Assembly (NCBI RefSeq): GCF_021730395.1
Contig: NC_069362.1
Span: 67,349,501 to 67,413,500 of the forward strand
DNA length: 64,000 nucleotides
From: Mercenaria mercenaria
Taxonomy: Eukaryota; Mollusca; Bivalvia; Venerida; Veneridae
Direction of reading: 5' to 3'
Every line of letters begins with the position of its first letter. Position 1 is the stretch's first letter. The notes below the pieces were generated by a model, which ran no database searches, was not told the DNA's origin, and worked only from the letters and a program-made list of their open reading frames with translations. Of the stretch, positions 1-11,949 are shown one piece after another. The position numbers and the translations under genes are program-made.

Positions 1-66
1 TAAACGTACAACTTACTAAAAGAGAAAAATTACAAAATGTCGTAAAACAAGTTATAACATTCATTT

Positions 67-725
67 TTAGCTCGACTTTTCGAAGAAAAAGTAGAGCTAT
101 TGCACTCGCCCCGGCGTCGGCGTCGGTGTCGCCGTTGGTTAAAGTTTTTGATAAAGTCAAATATATCTGTTACTATCAAAGCTATTGACTTGAAACTTTA
201 ATAATTATTTACTATCAAAGTCTACACCAGGATAAACAATCCCCATAACTCTGGTTTGAATTTTAACGGAGTTATACCCCTTTTTGAATTAGAATTTTTG
301 GTTAAAGTTTTTGATAACATAAAATATCTCTGTTTCTATCAAAGCTTTTGATTTGAAACTTAAAATAGTTATTTACTAACAAAGTCTACACCAGGAGAAA
401 CAATCCCAATAACTCGGATTTGAATTTTGACAGAGTTATGCCCCTTTTTAACTTGGAATTTTTTTGTTAAAGTTTTTTATAACATGAAATATCTCTGTTA
501 CTATCCAAGATATTGACTTGGAACTTAAAGTAGTTATTTACTATCAAAGTCTACGCCAGGAGAAACAATCCCCATAACTCTGATTTGAATTTTGACAGAG
601 TTATGCCCCTTTTTTAACTTAGAATATTTTGGTTTAAGTTGTATAAAGTTTTTACTGGCAATGCTCTAATTCAGTGTCAATCAATAAGAAAAGTCGAGCG
701 CGCTGTCTTACGGACAGCTCTTGTT
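67..725 (-). repeat. Tandem-core dispersed element, reverse orientation
   Basis: Read on the minus strand the element begins AACAAGAGCTGTCCGTAAGA, a short hairpin, and ends near position 67 with GTCGAGCTAAAAATGA. Between the ends are about three degenerate units of roughly 165 bp, each with a TTAAAGTTTTTGATAA-like segment and a CTACACCAGGAGAAACAATC-like segment. A relative lies in the other orientation at 23479-23922. No coding capacity is visible. Confidence 0.7.
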
Positions 726-764
726 AATATTGATTTAACTATCTGTAATGGGTATTTTTAATAC

Positions 765-969
765 TTAACCTTTAGCCTGCTGATGGCAATCGATGTTGCC
801 TTTACGACCAATGCAGACCAAGATCAAACTGCACATCCATGCTGGCTGATCATGGCCTGCACTGTTCAGCCAGTTAATTTTCAGTGAACACCCCTTCAAA
901 TAATAAATGGTGCTACCCAAATTAAATGATGGACCAGTCCATTTTAGAAATTTAGCATGCTAAAGGTAA
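765..969. mobile_element. MITE-A copy (TTAA-ended, piggyBac-like)
   Basis: The ends are inverted repeats TTAACCTTTAGCCTGCT and AGCATGCTAAAGGTAA. The interior is palindromic and matches copies at 10052-10275, 16012-16549, 23111-23269 and 24638-25076. It is non-coding. The TTAA at the ends and the CCC/CCT starts suggest a piggyBac-derived MITE, which is inference. Confidence 0.65.
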
Positions 970-1109
970 AATAAACCTCGATACTGAAAAATGTCATAAA
1001 AGATGCTTAAATGTTTTTGACCATGCGTTGTCAATTTCCTCAATGTTTAAAAATTCAAGGGTCATATATCAAATGTGACTGAGACTATCTAGCTAGCTAT
1101 TAACAATAT

Positions 1110-1335
1110 TCGACTGATATTGTGCCCATAAACATAGTGACCAAGTTCGGTGAACATTAGATAAAAACGTGGACACTGTCAATTTTTGTACAGGGACAGT
1201 CCGAATGGTTATCAAACTTGGCTCAGACATTATGCCTATACGTCTTTCGACCAATTTTTTTTAACACTGGATAAAAACTGCTCATATTAGAGTGTGGACA
1301 ATTTTTGTGGACGCCTGCCGCCACAGGTGTTACCA
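1110..1335 (+). repeat. Degenerate tandem-core repeat (TGGTTATCAAACTTGG family)
   Basis: Contains TGGTTATCAAACTTGGCTCA, CATTATGCC and ACTGGATAAAAACTG in the same order as the intact array at 59796-60545. It ends with GACGCCTGCCGCCACAGGTG, as that array also nearly does. This is an old partial copy. Confidence 0.55.
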
Positions 1336-1699
1336 CAAAACGTATTGTTTCACGGTAAAATAACCTTTTTTCACATACAGTCTACACATCCTACTCCATA
1401 ACGTTCATTTTCACCATATACAGACTGGTTCACTTTTATTGTTGATCCGTGATTGGGAAAGCTTTCTACGTGTATTTTTTCATATCTTTTTTAATCGAAT
1501 TTCAAAACAAACTGAACTGAAGAAAAATGATTTCATTTTCTGATGATGAGATTTATAATTTTGTCCTAATTGAAATGACTCAAAAATTTACTTAATTTAC
1601 AGGGGTTTCAAAATCCTTACCGTGGTATGGAACCCGCATCGCCCGACTCAAAAGTTGACAAAATGTCCGTGCCTACCTAACAGGCTTAAATAGTTTAAG

Positions 1700-1944
1700 C
1701 TGTACTAAGAAGCGCGAGGTATGGATTTTTAGTAAAATATCTGTTTTATTTCGTTAATGTCTCGATGTTGCACTTTTTAACGCTTGTGACGGTTGAAGAT
1801 GAATCTATTATTTTGGTAGTTTGTAGATATTTTAAACGCCACTTTTCATACCAGGATGCATTCAGTGGGGTTGTACGAGTTTAAAACATAAAAATGTTAC
1901 CATAAACCTTGATCAGCACAAAATACACAACACATATCCGTATT
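1700..1944 (+). repeat. 245-bp direct duplication, copy 1
   Basis: From CTGTACTAAGAAGCGCGAGG to CATATCCGTATT this matches 3930-4174 without gaps and with one difference seen by eye (GTTACC against GATACC). No open frame or known family was recognised. Confidence 0.85.
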
Positions 1945-2681
1945 ACGAAACAAGATTACATAGATCAAATTAACATTAAAGGAAATGTTGAAAAGTATAG
2001 CTGACTTTGGTATAGTTTTTAATTTTGCAACTAATTGAGTTACTGTCTTATTTCGGCGATTTTGTTAATACAAATAGTCAGCAAATATTTTGCAAGTTCA
2101 TCTTTATTTTCTCCGATTGGCGTAGGATTATCAGATTTGGTTCAAGTCAATTCGGACACTAGATGGTAGTTTTGATTCACCTGTTGTAACTACGAGTCAC
2201 CCTTTTCTCATGATTGATTCCATACGCCTCAACTTGCTGTGCTTCTCTGTACTTACTCCATATAGGATTTCTGATTTCCAGAATAACCACTTGAAATGCG
2301 GTATGTTTTCATTAAACCAAGGTTCCGGTTCTCTGCAAATTTCTGTATTCTATCTAAGAGGAGCATATCTATCAAGACCCTTATCAGTTTCTGACTGAAA
2401 CAGGTTAAAGAAAACATTTATATAGATCTAAACAGTGACCTGAGATTTCCCTCAAATCGTAAGCGAATTCAGTTTTATCAATCTTTTTTTCTTCTTAAAA
2501 GGTTACTGACTGATTTACTTCAAAATATAAACAAGCCACTGATTTTATTACTTATTTTAGGATAAATACGAATTTCAAGGTTCAGCAGTTTATCGTCGAA
2601 CCACAGAAATATTTGATAACATCTTTACCAATAATCAACCTTTTTTCAGTATTGACCCGTATGACTGGATACTTAAAAAAT
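1945..2681. other. Intergenic, nothing recognised
   Basis: AT-rich sequence with only short open frames lacking recognisable domains. No repeat family was recognised. Confidence 0.5.
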
Positions 2682-2947
2682 GAATGTCATTTTTAAAGAA
2701 ATAATGTATTAATTTTTTAACAAATAATTAAGGCCTTCGAGTGCATGGTGTGTCGTCTAATTTATCACGGTTCAGAGTTCAGATGCAGAGGAACTGAACC
2801 ATGAGGGTGTTAGCTCGAGTGGTTTAATATCCAAGCATCTGAATGACAAAGCATTGCAAATTAGGTGAATAACACAAGAAGGCCTTAATTATTTGAAAAA
2901 CTAGGCTTAACGTACTTTAATACATTATTTCTTTAAAAATGACATTC
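2682..2947. mobile_element. MITE with long terminal inverted repeats
   Basis: The left end GAATGTCATTTTTAAAGAAA is matched inverted by the right end TTTCTTTAAAAATGACATTC. Inner arms AATTAAGGCCTTCG and AAGGCCTTAATTATTTG are also inverted. The core (TCACGGTTCAGA... and TTTAATATCCAAGCATCTGA) has relatives at 19345-19490 and 20330-20460. It is non-coding. Confidence 0.7.
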
Positions 2948-2995
2948 CGTTCCGTTCTGTTCTGTTCTGTTCTGTTCTGTTCTGTTCTATTCTAC
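2945..2995. repeat. (TTCTG)n microsatellite
   Basis: About nine pentamer copies of the CCGTT/CTGTT type, directly abutting the right end of the preceding MITE. Confidence 0.85.
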
Positions 2996-3929
2996 TTCTT
3001 TCTTCGTTGTTAAGGACGAAATTATTTCCATCCTCGGGTGCAAGATTGATTTGAAAGTATAAAAGCTGTATGATATCTAACGGATGACTGATTTCCTTTA
3101 TTAATAAAGTCCGATCTAGTTCATTTAAAAAATAATTTTTCACTGCTGCTGCTTTAGCAGTCCTCAACAGGATCTTAACCTCACAACCATTTTGGTATTT
3201 TTTTGAAATAGACCTATTTCACTACAAGGTATTAAGATAAAGATACAATTCCCCCACCTCCACTTGGCGGCGGCATCTAGTCTTATTGCAGCGTCCGTCC
3301 GCCCGTTCGTTTGTTCGTCCTGGCATCGTGTCCGGTCGGTATCTTTGTTATTCATTTATGGATTTTAAAAAGGCTTGTCACAAATGATCAGTATGACATG
3401 ACGGTATGTCACATGAAAGAACCATAAATCTACCACCTCCACTGGTTTCGGTCGGGGCCACTGAGGTATTAGAAAACACGAAATTGTTGCGCATAGACAG
3501 CGAAAACAGATTAGACATATCATTTTCGTTCCTCTATTTGCTTTTCAAGTGTTGATATTTTTACGTTTTTTTTGTTTCGGTGCAAAATATAGACTTTCAG
3601 TTTTATCCTCAATTGATCGAAGCCTTTCGCTAGATTTTTTTTAAAATAAATAATTCCATTTTTTTTTTCAGACCAATACTAAACCATCCTTCTCAAAAGC
3701 TCAAAAAATTTGTTCATTTTTAAAGCTACAATCAAGCCGCTTCAGATATGTTAAAATGACTAAATTTGACAGTTCTTTTGTTAAAATACATATTATTTTG
3801 GTTGTTTAAGATGCACTTTTTTCTCTTGTTTTCAAGAACCATTTCTTCAACAAAAACTTCTCTCAGATTCAATGTGCATGTAAGATCTCATCTGTTTGAT
3901 CTATGATTACAGACTCCAATAGATTCGAA
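2996..3929. other. Intergenic, nothing recognised
   Basis: Short spurious frames only. No domain or repeat was recognised. Confidence 0.45.
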
Positions 3930-4174
3930 CTGTACTAAGAAGCGCGAGGTATGGATTTTTAGTAAAATATCTGTTTTATTTCGTTAATGTCTCGATGTTG
4001 CACTTTTTAACGCTTGTGACGGTTGAAGATGAATCTATTATTTTGGTAGTTTGTAGATATTTTAAACGCCACTTTTCATACCAGGATGCATTCAGTGGGG
4101 TTGTACGAGTTTAAAACATAAAAATGATACCATAAACCTTGATCAGCACAAAATACACAACACATATCCGTATT
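3930..4174 (+). repeat. 245-bp direct duplication, copy 2
   Basis: Partner of 1700-1944, 2230 bp downstream in the same orientation. The flanks of the two copies do not match each other beyond the 245 bp. Confidence 0.85.
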
Positions 4175-4744
4175 TTTCCTTTATTCTCTCCTTTTCTGCT
4201 CTTTTTCCTTTTGCGCTCTCGTATTTCGTTCATTTTTCCACAGGAAAATTAAGTCAACTGACTTAGATGGTTATACCCAGCTTTTATCTTGAAGAATGCG
4301 TGATTATAATGATACTTAAATATTCTCTAAAATCCACAATTTTTACAGGTAAATAAAAAGTTAAGTTTCACCTTGTTTGGTCGTGTGGTATATTATGATG
4401 ACGTCGCTGATATGGGTGGTGATGACAACCCCTTGCTACAAGAAATGAACCAACAGCAAATACATCGCAAGGTAACGGTTCACATTTAGCAAATTTGTAG
4501 CAGACAGTTCTTCTCAAAATGATAGCAATAAGATACGTCTTTGTTGACTAATTTGAATTATTTTTGAAGGACTTGGTATGCACTGTTGTGTAAATGAACA
4601 TACAGGCGAAATACTAAAACCGCCTACAAAACGCCTGACCAATTGTGGTTCTCACGAATTATCTTGAAAATGAAAAGAATTTCCAGAGATACTTCTGACT
4701 GATGATTTCTAAAACACAGTGTTTCCGCGGACGTGAGCACATAT

Positions 4745-4976
4745 GAGCCGTGCCATGAGAAAACCAACATAGTGGGTTTGCGACCAGCATGGATCCAGAC
4801 CAGCCTGCGCATCCGCGCAGTCTGGTCAGGATCCATGCTGTTCGCTTTTAAAGCCTGCAATTAGAGAAACCGTTAGCGAACAGCATGGATCCTGACCAGA
4901 CTGCGCGGATGCGCAGGCTGGTCTGGATCCATGCTGGTCGCAAAGCCACTATGTTGGTTTTCCCATGGCACGGCTC
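4745..4976. mobile_element. MITE-B copy 1, giant palindrome
   Basis: A 232-bp near-perfect inverted repeat with ends GAGCCGTGCCATGAGAAAAC and the reverse complement. The arms carry GACCAGCCTGCGCATCCGCG and a short loop around TTTTAAAGCCTGCAATTAGA. It is flanked by a perfect 4-bp direct repeat ATAT at 4741-4744 and 4977-4980. Other copies are at 24668, 34088, 37910 and 54848. It is non-coding. Confidence 0.9.
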
Positions 4977-5139
4977 ATATTCGTTTGTTTCGCCTTTTTA
5001 GTTCATTAGATATTTGACAGTTTTGTTACTTCATTAGAGCAGTAGACGATTGTGACATTCTAAAGAAACGGCCACAAAACATGTGACATTCAGTTTTGTG
5101 CGGTTACCTGACTAAAATGTGATTAAGGAATACGACCTA

Positions 5140-6030
5140 GCACGTGATATGTTCGCGGCTTACTTAAGCGTCTTACTTGCCCATGAGTAATCATGAGGAC
5201 ACATTCACAGAAGGATGTAACATTTTGATCACAACCTTGATTGAAACATTCACAAAATGATGTAAAGTAGTAACTTTGACTACAACCGTGATTGTAACAT
5301 TCTAAAAAGGCTTGATATTTTGATAAAAGCCTTGTCTTTAACATTTATATTATGCTGTAAAATAGTACTTAACATTAATCGCAGCCTTGAATGTAACATT
5401 CAAAGGAGGCTTAAACACTGATCACATTCTTGATTTTAACATCCACATAATACTGTAAAATAGCATTTTCGACCAGAGCCTTGACTGTAACATTTCACGG
5501 AAGGCTCAATATTTTGATCACAGCCTTAATTTTAACATTCACTAAATGCTTTTAAGTAGTAACATTAACCGCAGCCTCGAATTTAACTTTCACAGAAGAC
5601 TGTCAAATTTTGATAACAGCCTTGATTTTAACATTCGCAAAAGGCTGTAAAATAGTGTCTTTGACCACAGTCTTGGATGCAACATTCATGGAAGGCTGAA
5701 AAATGTTGATCACAGCATTGATTTTAAGATTTACAAAATGCTGTAATAAATAGTAACGTTCACAGCATAGGGGTTTGGCTCATACCTAGGTCCAGACCCT
5801 GTAATTGTAACATTTATTAGACGGCTATTGCATGATAACTTTGGCCATGACATTGAATGTTACATTCAGAGAAACTGTAACATGATAACTTGACCACAGC
5901 CGCGATTGTAACGTTCACAGAAGACTATTACATGATAAGATTGACCACGACATTGTTACATTCATTGACGGCTGTGACATAACTTTGGCCACAGCCTTTA
6001 ATGTTGCATTCACATTATGCTGCAACAGAG
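5140..6030. repeat. Degenerate tandem array upstream of the sulfotransferase
   Basis: Repeats of a unit resembling AGCCTTGATTTTAACATTCA followed by an AAAGGCTGTAAAATAGTAAC-like half. The spacing is about 45-50 bp per half-unit, with heavy divergence. It ends about 200 bp before the first coding exon of the sulfotransferase. The short minus-strand open frame through it is a by-product of the repeat. Confidence 0.7.
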
Positions 6031-6231
6031 TTGCCGCACAAACAAATTTTACCGGCTGCTGATACAAATTTAGAATCGATTAAAAAGATGATGTTGTCAA
6101 ACATACTCTTTTTATCAAACAATGAAAGTGTTTATTAATTAAAACACATTTTCGGTATCGGTCTTTTGTGAAATCATGTTGTAACTGCTGATTTAGTTTA
6201 ACATCATTTATGAAATTTTGTGGTTTTGTAG

Positions 6232-8699
6232 ATGCGGAACCGTGCATTTCTAAGAATCTTGGTCAGTTCTGTCGTCTGCTACACCTGTTTTGGTTTCGTC
6301 ATGTGGAATTGGCCAGCCCCAGTGGTTTCCGTTAATAGAAGCAGTAAGTTATCGTCAGTATTCGGCGCAGCATCGATAAAATTACGAAATCCTGTAAGGC
6401 CCATCGCAATGTTGTGTAAAATGTTAAATACGACGCGTCATAATCACAAATTTGGACAAAATTTACAGTACTAATATGGCATATTGAGGCGATATTACTA
6501 AAAACATTCGTCCATGAGGTTTAGCCTTTCCAGTTTTGTTTAACTACATGAATTTTGTCACTATGCTGTCTTTATGTCTTTATAATCCAGTTGTTTACCT
6601 TAATTTGTATACAATTTTACCATGAATGCTTTTGATTTATACAACTTTATTTAGCGAAACAATAATGCAGTGCTTTACAATTCAATTTAAAAAGAAATGA
6701 AAAGCTTTGACCAATGCCGAATAATACAATGTTCTAATACTACTGAAATTGAAACTTAAAGTTCCAAATCATCCACGTTCGTCTTCTTTTGATTATGCTT
6801 AAACTTTGTGTTTTAAAAAGCAAAGCAAAGAGTGTACACATTAAATTTCAACTGCAAGTAACTCTCTTGTTAGTGCAGAAATTAGCAAATTAACATTGTA
6901 TTTTTGAGGCATATATACAGGTTATTGTTTTGTATATTTTCGTTAGAGGAACAGTCTGTCCACAGAAACAAAGACTCAGCATTCACTCCTGTTGTTATTG
7001 TTGCGTACATGCGCAGTGGCTCCTCATTAACCGGAAACCTTATCCAGCAAGACCCGGATGTATTCTACGTGTTTGAGCCACTACATGGTCTGGTCCGTGG
7101 ATACCAAAAGGAAATGTTGAAACAATTTCCTGAATTTCCGCTCCTGTAAGCAGTCAGTTGTTATACGATTGTAAATGTATAGGTAGAGCCTCAAGTTTTC
7201 AAAGATAGATTTCTAATAGTCTATAAGCCGTTCAGATATAGGGTTATTATAATAATAGCTTGATCTAGGATGTTGTAGGTCAGATCACACGAGACGCTCA
7301 AGTTCAGTAGGACTTTTAAAGGTGTAATTATATTGATCTGTAGTACCAATGCCTAATTTATGCCAAATCTTTTAAAATTGAAACAAAAAAAAATTCTTTT
7401 AATTTTACTATAATATATATAAAAAAGGTATAAAAATGTGATCCAGAACGTTCGGAAAAAATTATTTAATAAATATAGGTTTTATTTAACTTTTCAAAAT
7501 GTAATTCTGTTTGACTTAATCTTTTTTTCGTCTCATTTTCAGTATTATACACATGTAGAGGTACAATCAGTATTTGTAATGAACAGAAAAAGTTTTACAC
7601 TACAGTTCATAAAAGAATAAAAAAATGCATATAATAATAAATCATTCTTTAGGAAAATATCAAATTAATACGGAAAGATGTGGTTCGAGGAAAACTGTGG
7701 CCTCGTAGCTAAGGTATCGGCCGATCAACCCGAAGATCGTGTGTTCGAATCTCACTGGGATCACGACTGCAAATTCTCATAAGACACCAGTACTGATTTT
7801 TCATGAAGTTTACTGTAGGCTGTTTATAATGCTTCCATATCAATCAAGCTAAATCCTTTAAAAAAAATGCAGATATTTATTTGGTCCTGCTGTATGTAAA
7901 CTTTGTTTTCTTTCTGAATTTCAGAGCTGAACGTCCATTAATGGTTGTAAGAGAAGAAGTTGAAGACTTGTATCGAGCCTGGTTCACCTGTGATATGGAC
8001 TATATAATATCTGAAACATATCGATATCATATTTCATTTTTCAAGCTAGGTTATAAAACGCAGTTGTTATTAAAGTGTTTAGAAAATGCGTCAGAGATAG
8101 TCTATCACGCTAACAAAATGCCATGTACCGACTACCTGCGGAAGCTTTGCTTAGAATCAAGACACAGAGTATTGAAAACTATTCGAACACCACTAAGCTG
8201 GTTTCACGGTCTTATGGGGGAATTTCCCAATATGAAAATAATACATTTAGTACGAGATCCACGTGCAATTTTGACATCGCAGCGTAGGTTTGGAGAATGT
8301 GCACGTGGCAAGCATGGAGGTTTAGCTGGTTGTACTAAATTTGTGTGTTCTAGTTTAGAAGATGATTTGACAACGTTTGAAATGTTTTCAAAACTCTTTC
8401 CAAATCGAATTTTTAGACTGAAGTATGAAGATGTAGCACTTAAGCCAATAGCAAAAACAAAGGAATTGTATCACTTTTTAAATTTGAAATATACAGATGC
8501 AACTGAAAAGTATGTAGAAAACATCACAATGTCCGGAAATAATAAGAGTTTTGTACTGGATACAGTGGTGCCCAATTCAATAGATATGATTGATAAATGG
8601 CGAACTAAAATTAGCGATGAGCTGCTAGAAACGGTACAAACCATGTGTAGATATGTGATGAATCAGTTATCCTACTATCACTTCATTAAACCTCTTTAG
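6232..8699 (+). CDS. Golgi-type carbohydrate sulfotransferase (three coding exons)
   Basis: Predicted to move sulfate from PAPS to a sugar hydroxyl, in the GlcNAc/Gal 6-O-sulfotransferase (CHST1-7-like) family. Exons are 6232-6343, 6947-7145 and 7925-8699 with GT-AG borders. Phases 1 and 2 join exactly to give 361 aa. Residues 7-25 form one hydrophobic segment after a short basic N-terminus, as in type II Golgi enzymes. RSGSS at 60-64 is the 5'-phosphosulfate loop. HLVRDPRA near 211-218 is the 3'-phosphate motif. The start ATG directly follows a splice acceptor (TTTTGTAG), so a 5' UTR exon should lie upstream. The length is slightly short for the family. The acceptor sugar cannot be told from sequence. 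The family call is strong and the subfamily is uncertain. Confidence 0.9.
7695..7870 (+). mobile_element. tRNA-headed SINE fragment in sulfotransferase intron 2
   Basis: TAGCTAAGGTA resembles an RNA polymerase III A box and GTGTTCGAATC a B box, spaced as in a tRNA. A short body ending in CTTTAAAAAAAA follows. Its sequence differs from the other SINE heads in the window. Confidence 0.6.
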
Positions 8700-9160
8700 A
8701 ATTTTGGAAGCTATTGCTTTTGTTGAGAAATCAGCACCATGTGACCGCTGCTTCGTCCGGCTGTATGCACTTCCGGGATTTTTAATGTTTGGATTCAACT
8801 GCAGTGACACTAAAATTCTATGGTACTTGCTTAAACAACTCGAACAAAAAGCGCTGTTTTTCCTTCTACAACATTACAGTTGGGCTGTATGCTGAGCCTA
8901 CAAAAGGAAACTATTGATGTTAACGCTTTTCGGTATCTGCCCCGAACTGGTTTGTGATCTCATGTCTCTCCTATTAGAGTTTCAGTCTGATACATCTGAT
9001 TTTGCTTTTTATGGGATAATGCAAGTTTAAGTATATTTAATCTAACCAGGAAGAAATACATCGTTTCGTTTTCTGTTTAATATATACGGTGTTCCATTTT
9101 GGATCTTTGCTTCATTTTTTTTATTTCTCAACTCCATGCTTTTATCATTATTATCATGTA
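8700..9160. other. 3' flank of the sulfotransferase, nothing else recognised
   Basis: This probably includes the 3' UTR. No clear AATAAA was found close to the stop, and no further gene is supported. Confidence 0.4.
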
Positions 9161-9164
9161 AGAA

Positions 9165-9480
9165 ACATCGGCGACCGAGTAATTAAGATCGCTGACTTCA
9201 GTCACTTCCTTCCCTTCGCTGTCGGTTTGAGACCTCGCCTAGTAAAGGATGGAGAATTCTTATACTTTGGGAAGCCGCTTGGCCTGCAAACAGAAGGACT
9301 GTGGTTCTACTCAGTCCCCAAGTCTGAACTAACCTCTGGACGGACAAGTTCGGCTTTCCTTTAGCAATTAAACTGGAAAGTCTTACACTTAGGAAAGCCG
9401 TCCGGCCGGCAAACGGAAGGACGGTGATTCTACCCAGATCCCCAGCTCTTAACGTACCCCGGATAGAAAGCTACCCCGGA
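9165..9480 (+). mobile_element. Degenerate SINE copy with internal duplication
   Basis: GCGACCGAGTAATTAAGATC and CGCTGACTTCA match the tRNA-like head of the SINE at 11676-11949 (there on the minus strand). The body segment with GGAAGCCG and GGCTGTGGTTCTACTCAG-like text occurs twice, near 9270 and 9390. This is an old copy. Confidence 0.55.
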
Positions 9481-9884
9481 TGGAAAGCTTGGACCTTCCT
9501 TCAGCAATTAAACAAGAAAAGCCAAATGACCTACATTGTGCCGATGTGACTCTAAAGCCCAACAAAAGACTAAAACAGCCCCTCTTATTAAATTCTTGGT
9601 TATATTTTTCAAATTACAGTTTTTACTCCAATTGTTGTCTGAATTTTCTCAAAGTTTTAGAATATTTTCACCGAAAAGCAACAAGTTTTGGTAACAATAG
9701 AGAAAAACTAGTGATCGAGTAATGTAGTAGCAATGCAGAAGTCCCCTGCCGGTGAAAAATTTTGTTAGTGCTCGTCCCTTGTGGTTGTTGGCATCAGTGT
9801 TCGGACTAAAATGCTTCAATGCATTTAGGCATTAAGAGACAAAAACTGTCGTACCTAAATTTAAATAGTAGCCTTGACCTTCAA

Positions 9885-10535
9885 ACATAGATCATGTACT
9901 CCACACATTGTCTCATCATTGGGAACATTAGTGTGCAGTTATAAGATCAATGCACATAACAGTTATGGAGCGGAAACAATTTTACTTGACCTTCAATATT
10001 GACCTTGACCTCTGACTAGGGAGGAAACAATTTTTTATTTTACCTTTACCCTTAACCCTTACCATGCTAAATTTCTATAATGGACTGGTCCGTCTTCCAA
10101 TTTGGGCAGTACAGTTTATCATTTGAAGGCTGGGTTGCTTTAATAATACTGAAAATTTACTGACTGAATAGCGAACAGTGCAGACCATGATCAGACTGCA
10201 CAGATGTGCAGGCTGATCTTTGTCTACACTGGTCGCCAAGGCAGAATCAATCGTGTCCGGCATGGTAAGGGTTAAATAGTGACATTTACCTTTAACCGAC
10301 AAGCATAGTTCCTGTGTTGACACATTGTCTCATCATGGGGAACGTCTGTGTGTAGTACTACGACAATCCATCAATGCATATACATGTAAACGTTATGGAG
10401 CGGACACATTTTTTCTTGACCTTCAGTAGTGACCTTGACCTATGACCTACAAGGATAAGTCATGTACGTGAATAAACATATTGCCCTCTATTTACCAAAC
10501 TAGCTTGAATACTTTTTAAGTAAATGCAAGATCCA
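9885..10535. repeat. Tandem-core element split by MITE-A
   Basis: Two diverged units share CACATTGTCTCATCAT, GGGAAC, GTTATGGAGCGGA and TGACCTTGACCT. MITE-A (10052-10275) lies between them. The right end carries ACGGACAGACGGACGGACGG, a tail also seen in other tandem-core elements here. Confidence 0.6.
10052..10275. mobile_element. MITE-A copy with intact ends
   Basis: Begins TTAACCCTTACCATGCT and ends CATGGTAAGGGTTAA, a good inverted pair with TTAA on both sides. The interior contains CAGTGCAGACCATGATCAGA. This is the clearest copy of the family. Confidence 0.8.
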
Positions 10536-10589
10536 GAATTGCGGACGGACAGACGGACGGACGGTTCCACGATAATTATGATAATCATT

Positions 10590-10860
10590 ACAAGGCGTCG
10601 TTTCACTATTTTTGTAGGCCCCCTACTTTTTATATCAAGATAAGCAAACTCATTTCCTGATATCAGAAATTGGTTTTTGATATCCATGAATCGAAGTCTT
10701 GAAATCAGAAATTCCTGTCATTTCCGACAATTCGTGTTTTTTTATTATTTTTGATAGATCTATCAGAAAACCATTTCTTAATATCAAGAGATCGATTTTT
10801 GATATCAGAAAATTAATTGTTGATATCAGAAAATAGACCTGTTTTATATCAATAAAAAGG
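10590..10860. repeat. Degenerate GATATCAGAAA repeats
   Basis: Many irregular copies of a TTTTTGATATCAGAAA-like word. A similar patch lies near 13970-14075. There is no coding potential. Confidence 0.5.
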
Positions 10861-10865
10861 TATTT

Positions 10866-11165
10866 TTTTTTATTTAAGAAATAATTTATAGCAAGAGTGC
10901 TTTAACACTATTTATGTACGATGAATGGTAATACGTCGGGCGTAATAATTGAACGAGGGCGCAGTCCGAGTAAAATTATTTGTACGCCGTTTTACCGCCC
11001 GAGTGTATAAATAGTGTTAAAACACTCTTTTGCTTTAAATTATTTCGATTCTTATATGCCCTAAATCTAAAACAGTAGATAAAATATAGAAGCGTTCTTT
11101 CTTGGTCGCAACAAAAATTTTGACGTCACCGCACATAAACGTGATGTGATTCTAGCGTAAGAGTG
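10866..11165. mobile_element. MITE-C copy 1
   Basis: An inverted pair, AAATAATTTATAGCAAGAGT at the left and its complement near 11020-11050, brackets a GC-richer core. The outer flank (CTAAATCTAAAACAGTAGAT and TTGGTCGCAACAAAAA) recurs reverse-complemented beside the copy at 53070-53345. Confidence 0.6.
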
Positions 11166-11219
11166 TTTCAACAGAGGCAAGCATATTAGAATACGTAAAT
11201 AATAACAAGATTTCGGCAA

Positions 11220-11425
11220 ATGATTTCGTGGCATGATACTCCACCCAATCACAATATACTGACACCGGGCTGACCAGTCCTAGCACTATCCCTTAATGCT
11301 GAGTGCCAAGCGAGCTGCTAGTACCATTTTTTACGTCTTTGGTATGACGCGGCCGGGGATCGAACCCACGACCTCCCGCACTCGAAGAGGACGCTCTACC
11401 ACTAGGTTACCGAGGTGGGTGGGGG
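11220..11425 (-). mobile_element. tRNA-headed SINE, bivalve type
   Basis: On the minus strand GGTAACCTAGTGGTAGAGCG and GTGGGTTCGATCCCCGGCCG form tRNA-like A and B boxes. A body with GGTACTAGCAGCTCGCTTGG and a second block CAGTATATTGTGATTGGGTG follows. This body is a layout I associate with molluscan SINEs. Confidence 0.75.
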
Positions 11426-11675
11426 AGTCTGGTAGAAAAGGTAAATAAATTAATACATGTTCAGTGAACTCGCCTATTCCGAACCAGTCTGTAAATTGAC
11501 TCAGTTCCAAGCTTTTAAACAGCCGTCGCGCGTACGTCAAGAAAAACCGTAAGCTATGTTTTGGTTTTATATCTAATGCATTAAACTAATAATTCATTGC
11601 TGGTAAATGTTCAAGTTATTCTTACATAGGCTAATCCATATATGAACATTGTCCAAATGCTATATTTTTTCTTAT

Positions 11676-11949
11676 TTTTTTTTTTTTGTTGGATTTAACG
11701 TCGCACCGACACATGATAGGTCATATGGCGACTTTCCAGCTTTAATGGTGGAGGAAGACCCCAGGTGCCCCTCCGTGCATTATTTCATCACGAGCGGGCA
11801 CCTGGGTAGAACCACCGACCTTCCGTAAGCCAGCTGGATGGCTTCCTCACATGAAGAATTCAACGCCCCGAGTGAGGCTCGAACCCACATCGATGAGGGG
11901 CAAGTGATTTGAAGTCAGCGACCTTAACCACTCGGCCACGGAGGCCCCC
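11676..11949 (-). mobile_element. Full SINE with 13-bp target-site duplication
   Basis: The minus strand reads GGCCTCCGTGGCCGAGTGGT (A box), GTGGGTTCGAGCCTC (B box), a body with GGTGCCCGCTCGTGATGAAA, and an A-tail at the left. The 13-bp direct repeat TATTTTTTCTTAT lies at 11663-11675 and 11950-11962 with no mismatch, so both insertion borders are fixed. Relatives are at 9165-9480 and 54190-54464. Confidence 0.9.

Noticed and set aside
1700-4174. Terminal repeats of an LTR-type element
   Set aside because: The 245-bp copies lack convincing TG...CA ends, target duplications or any internal retroelement domain.
5123-5344. 73-residue minus-strand frame with Cys-rich repeats
   Set aside because: It is produced by the degenerate tandem array upstream of the sulfotransferase.
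7690-7766. Functional tRNA gene
   Set aside because: The A and B boxes are present, but the cloverleaf stems do not close and a SINE body follows.
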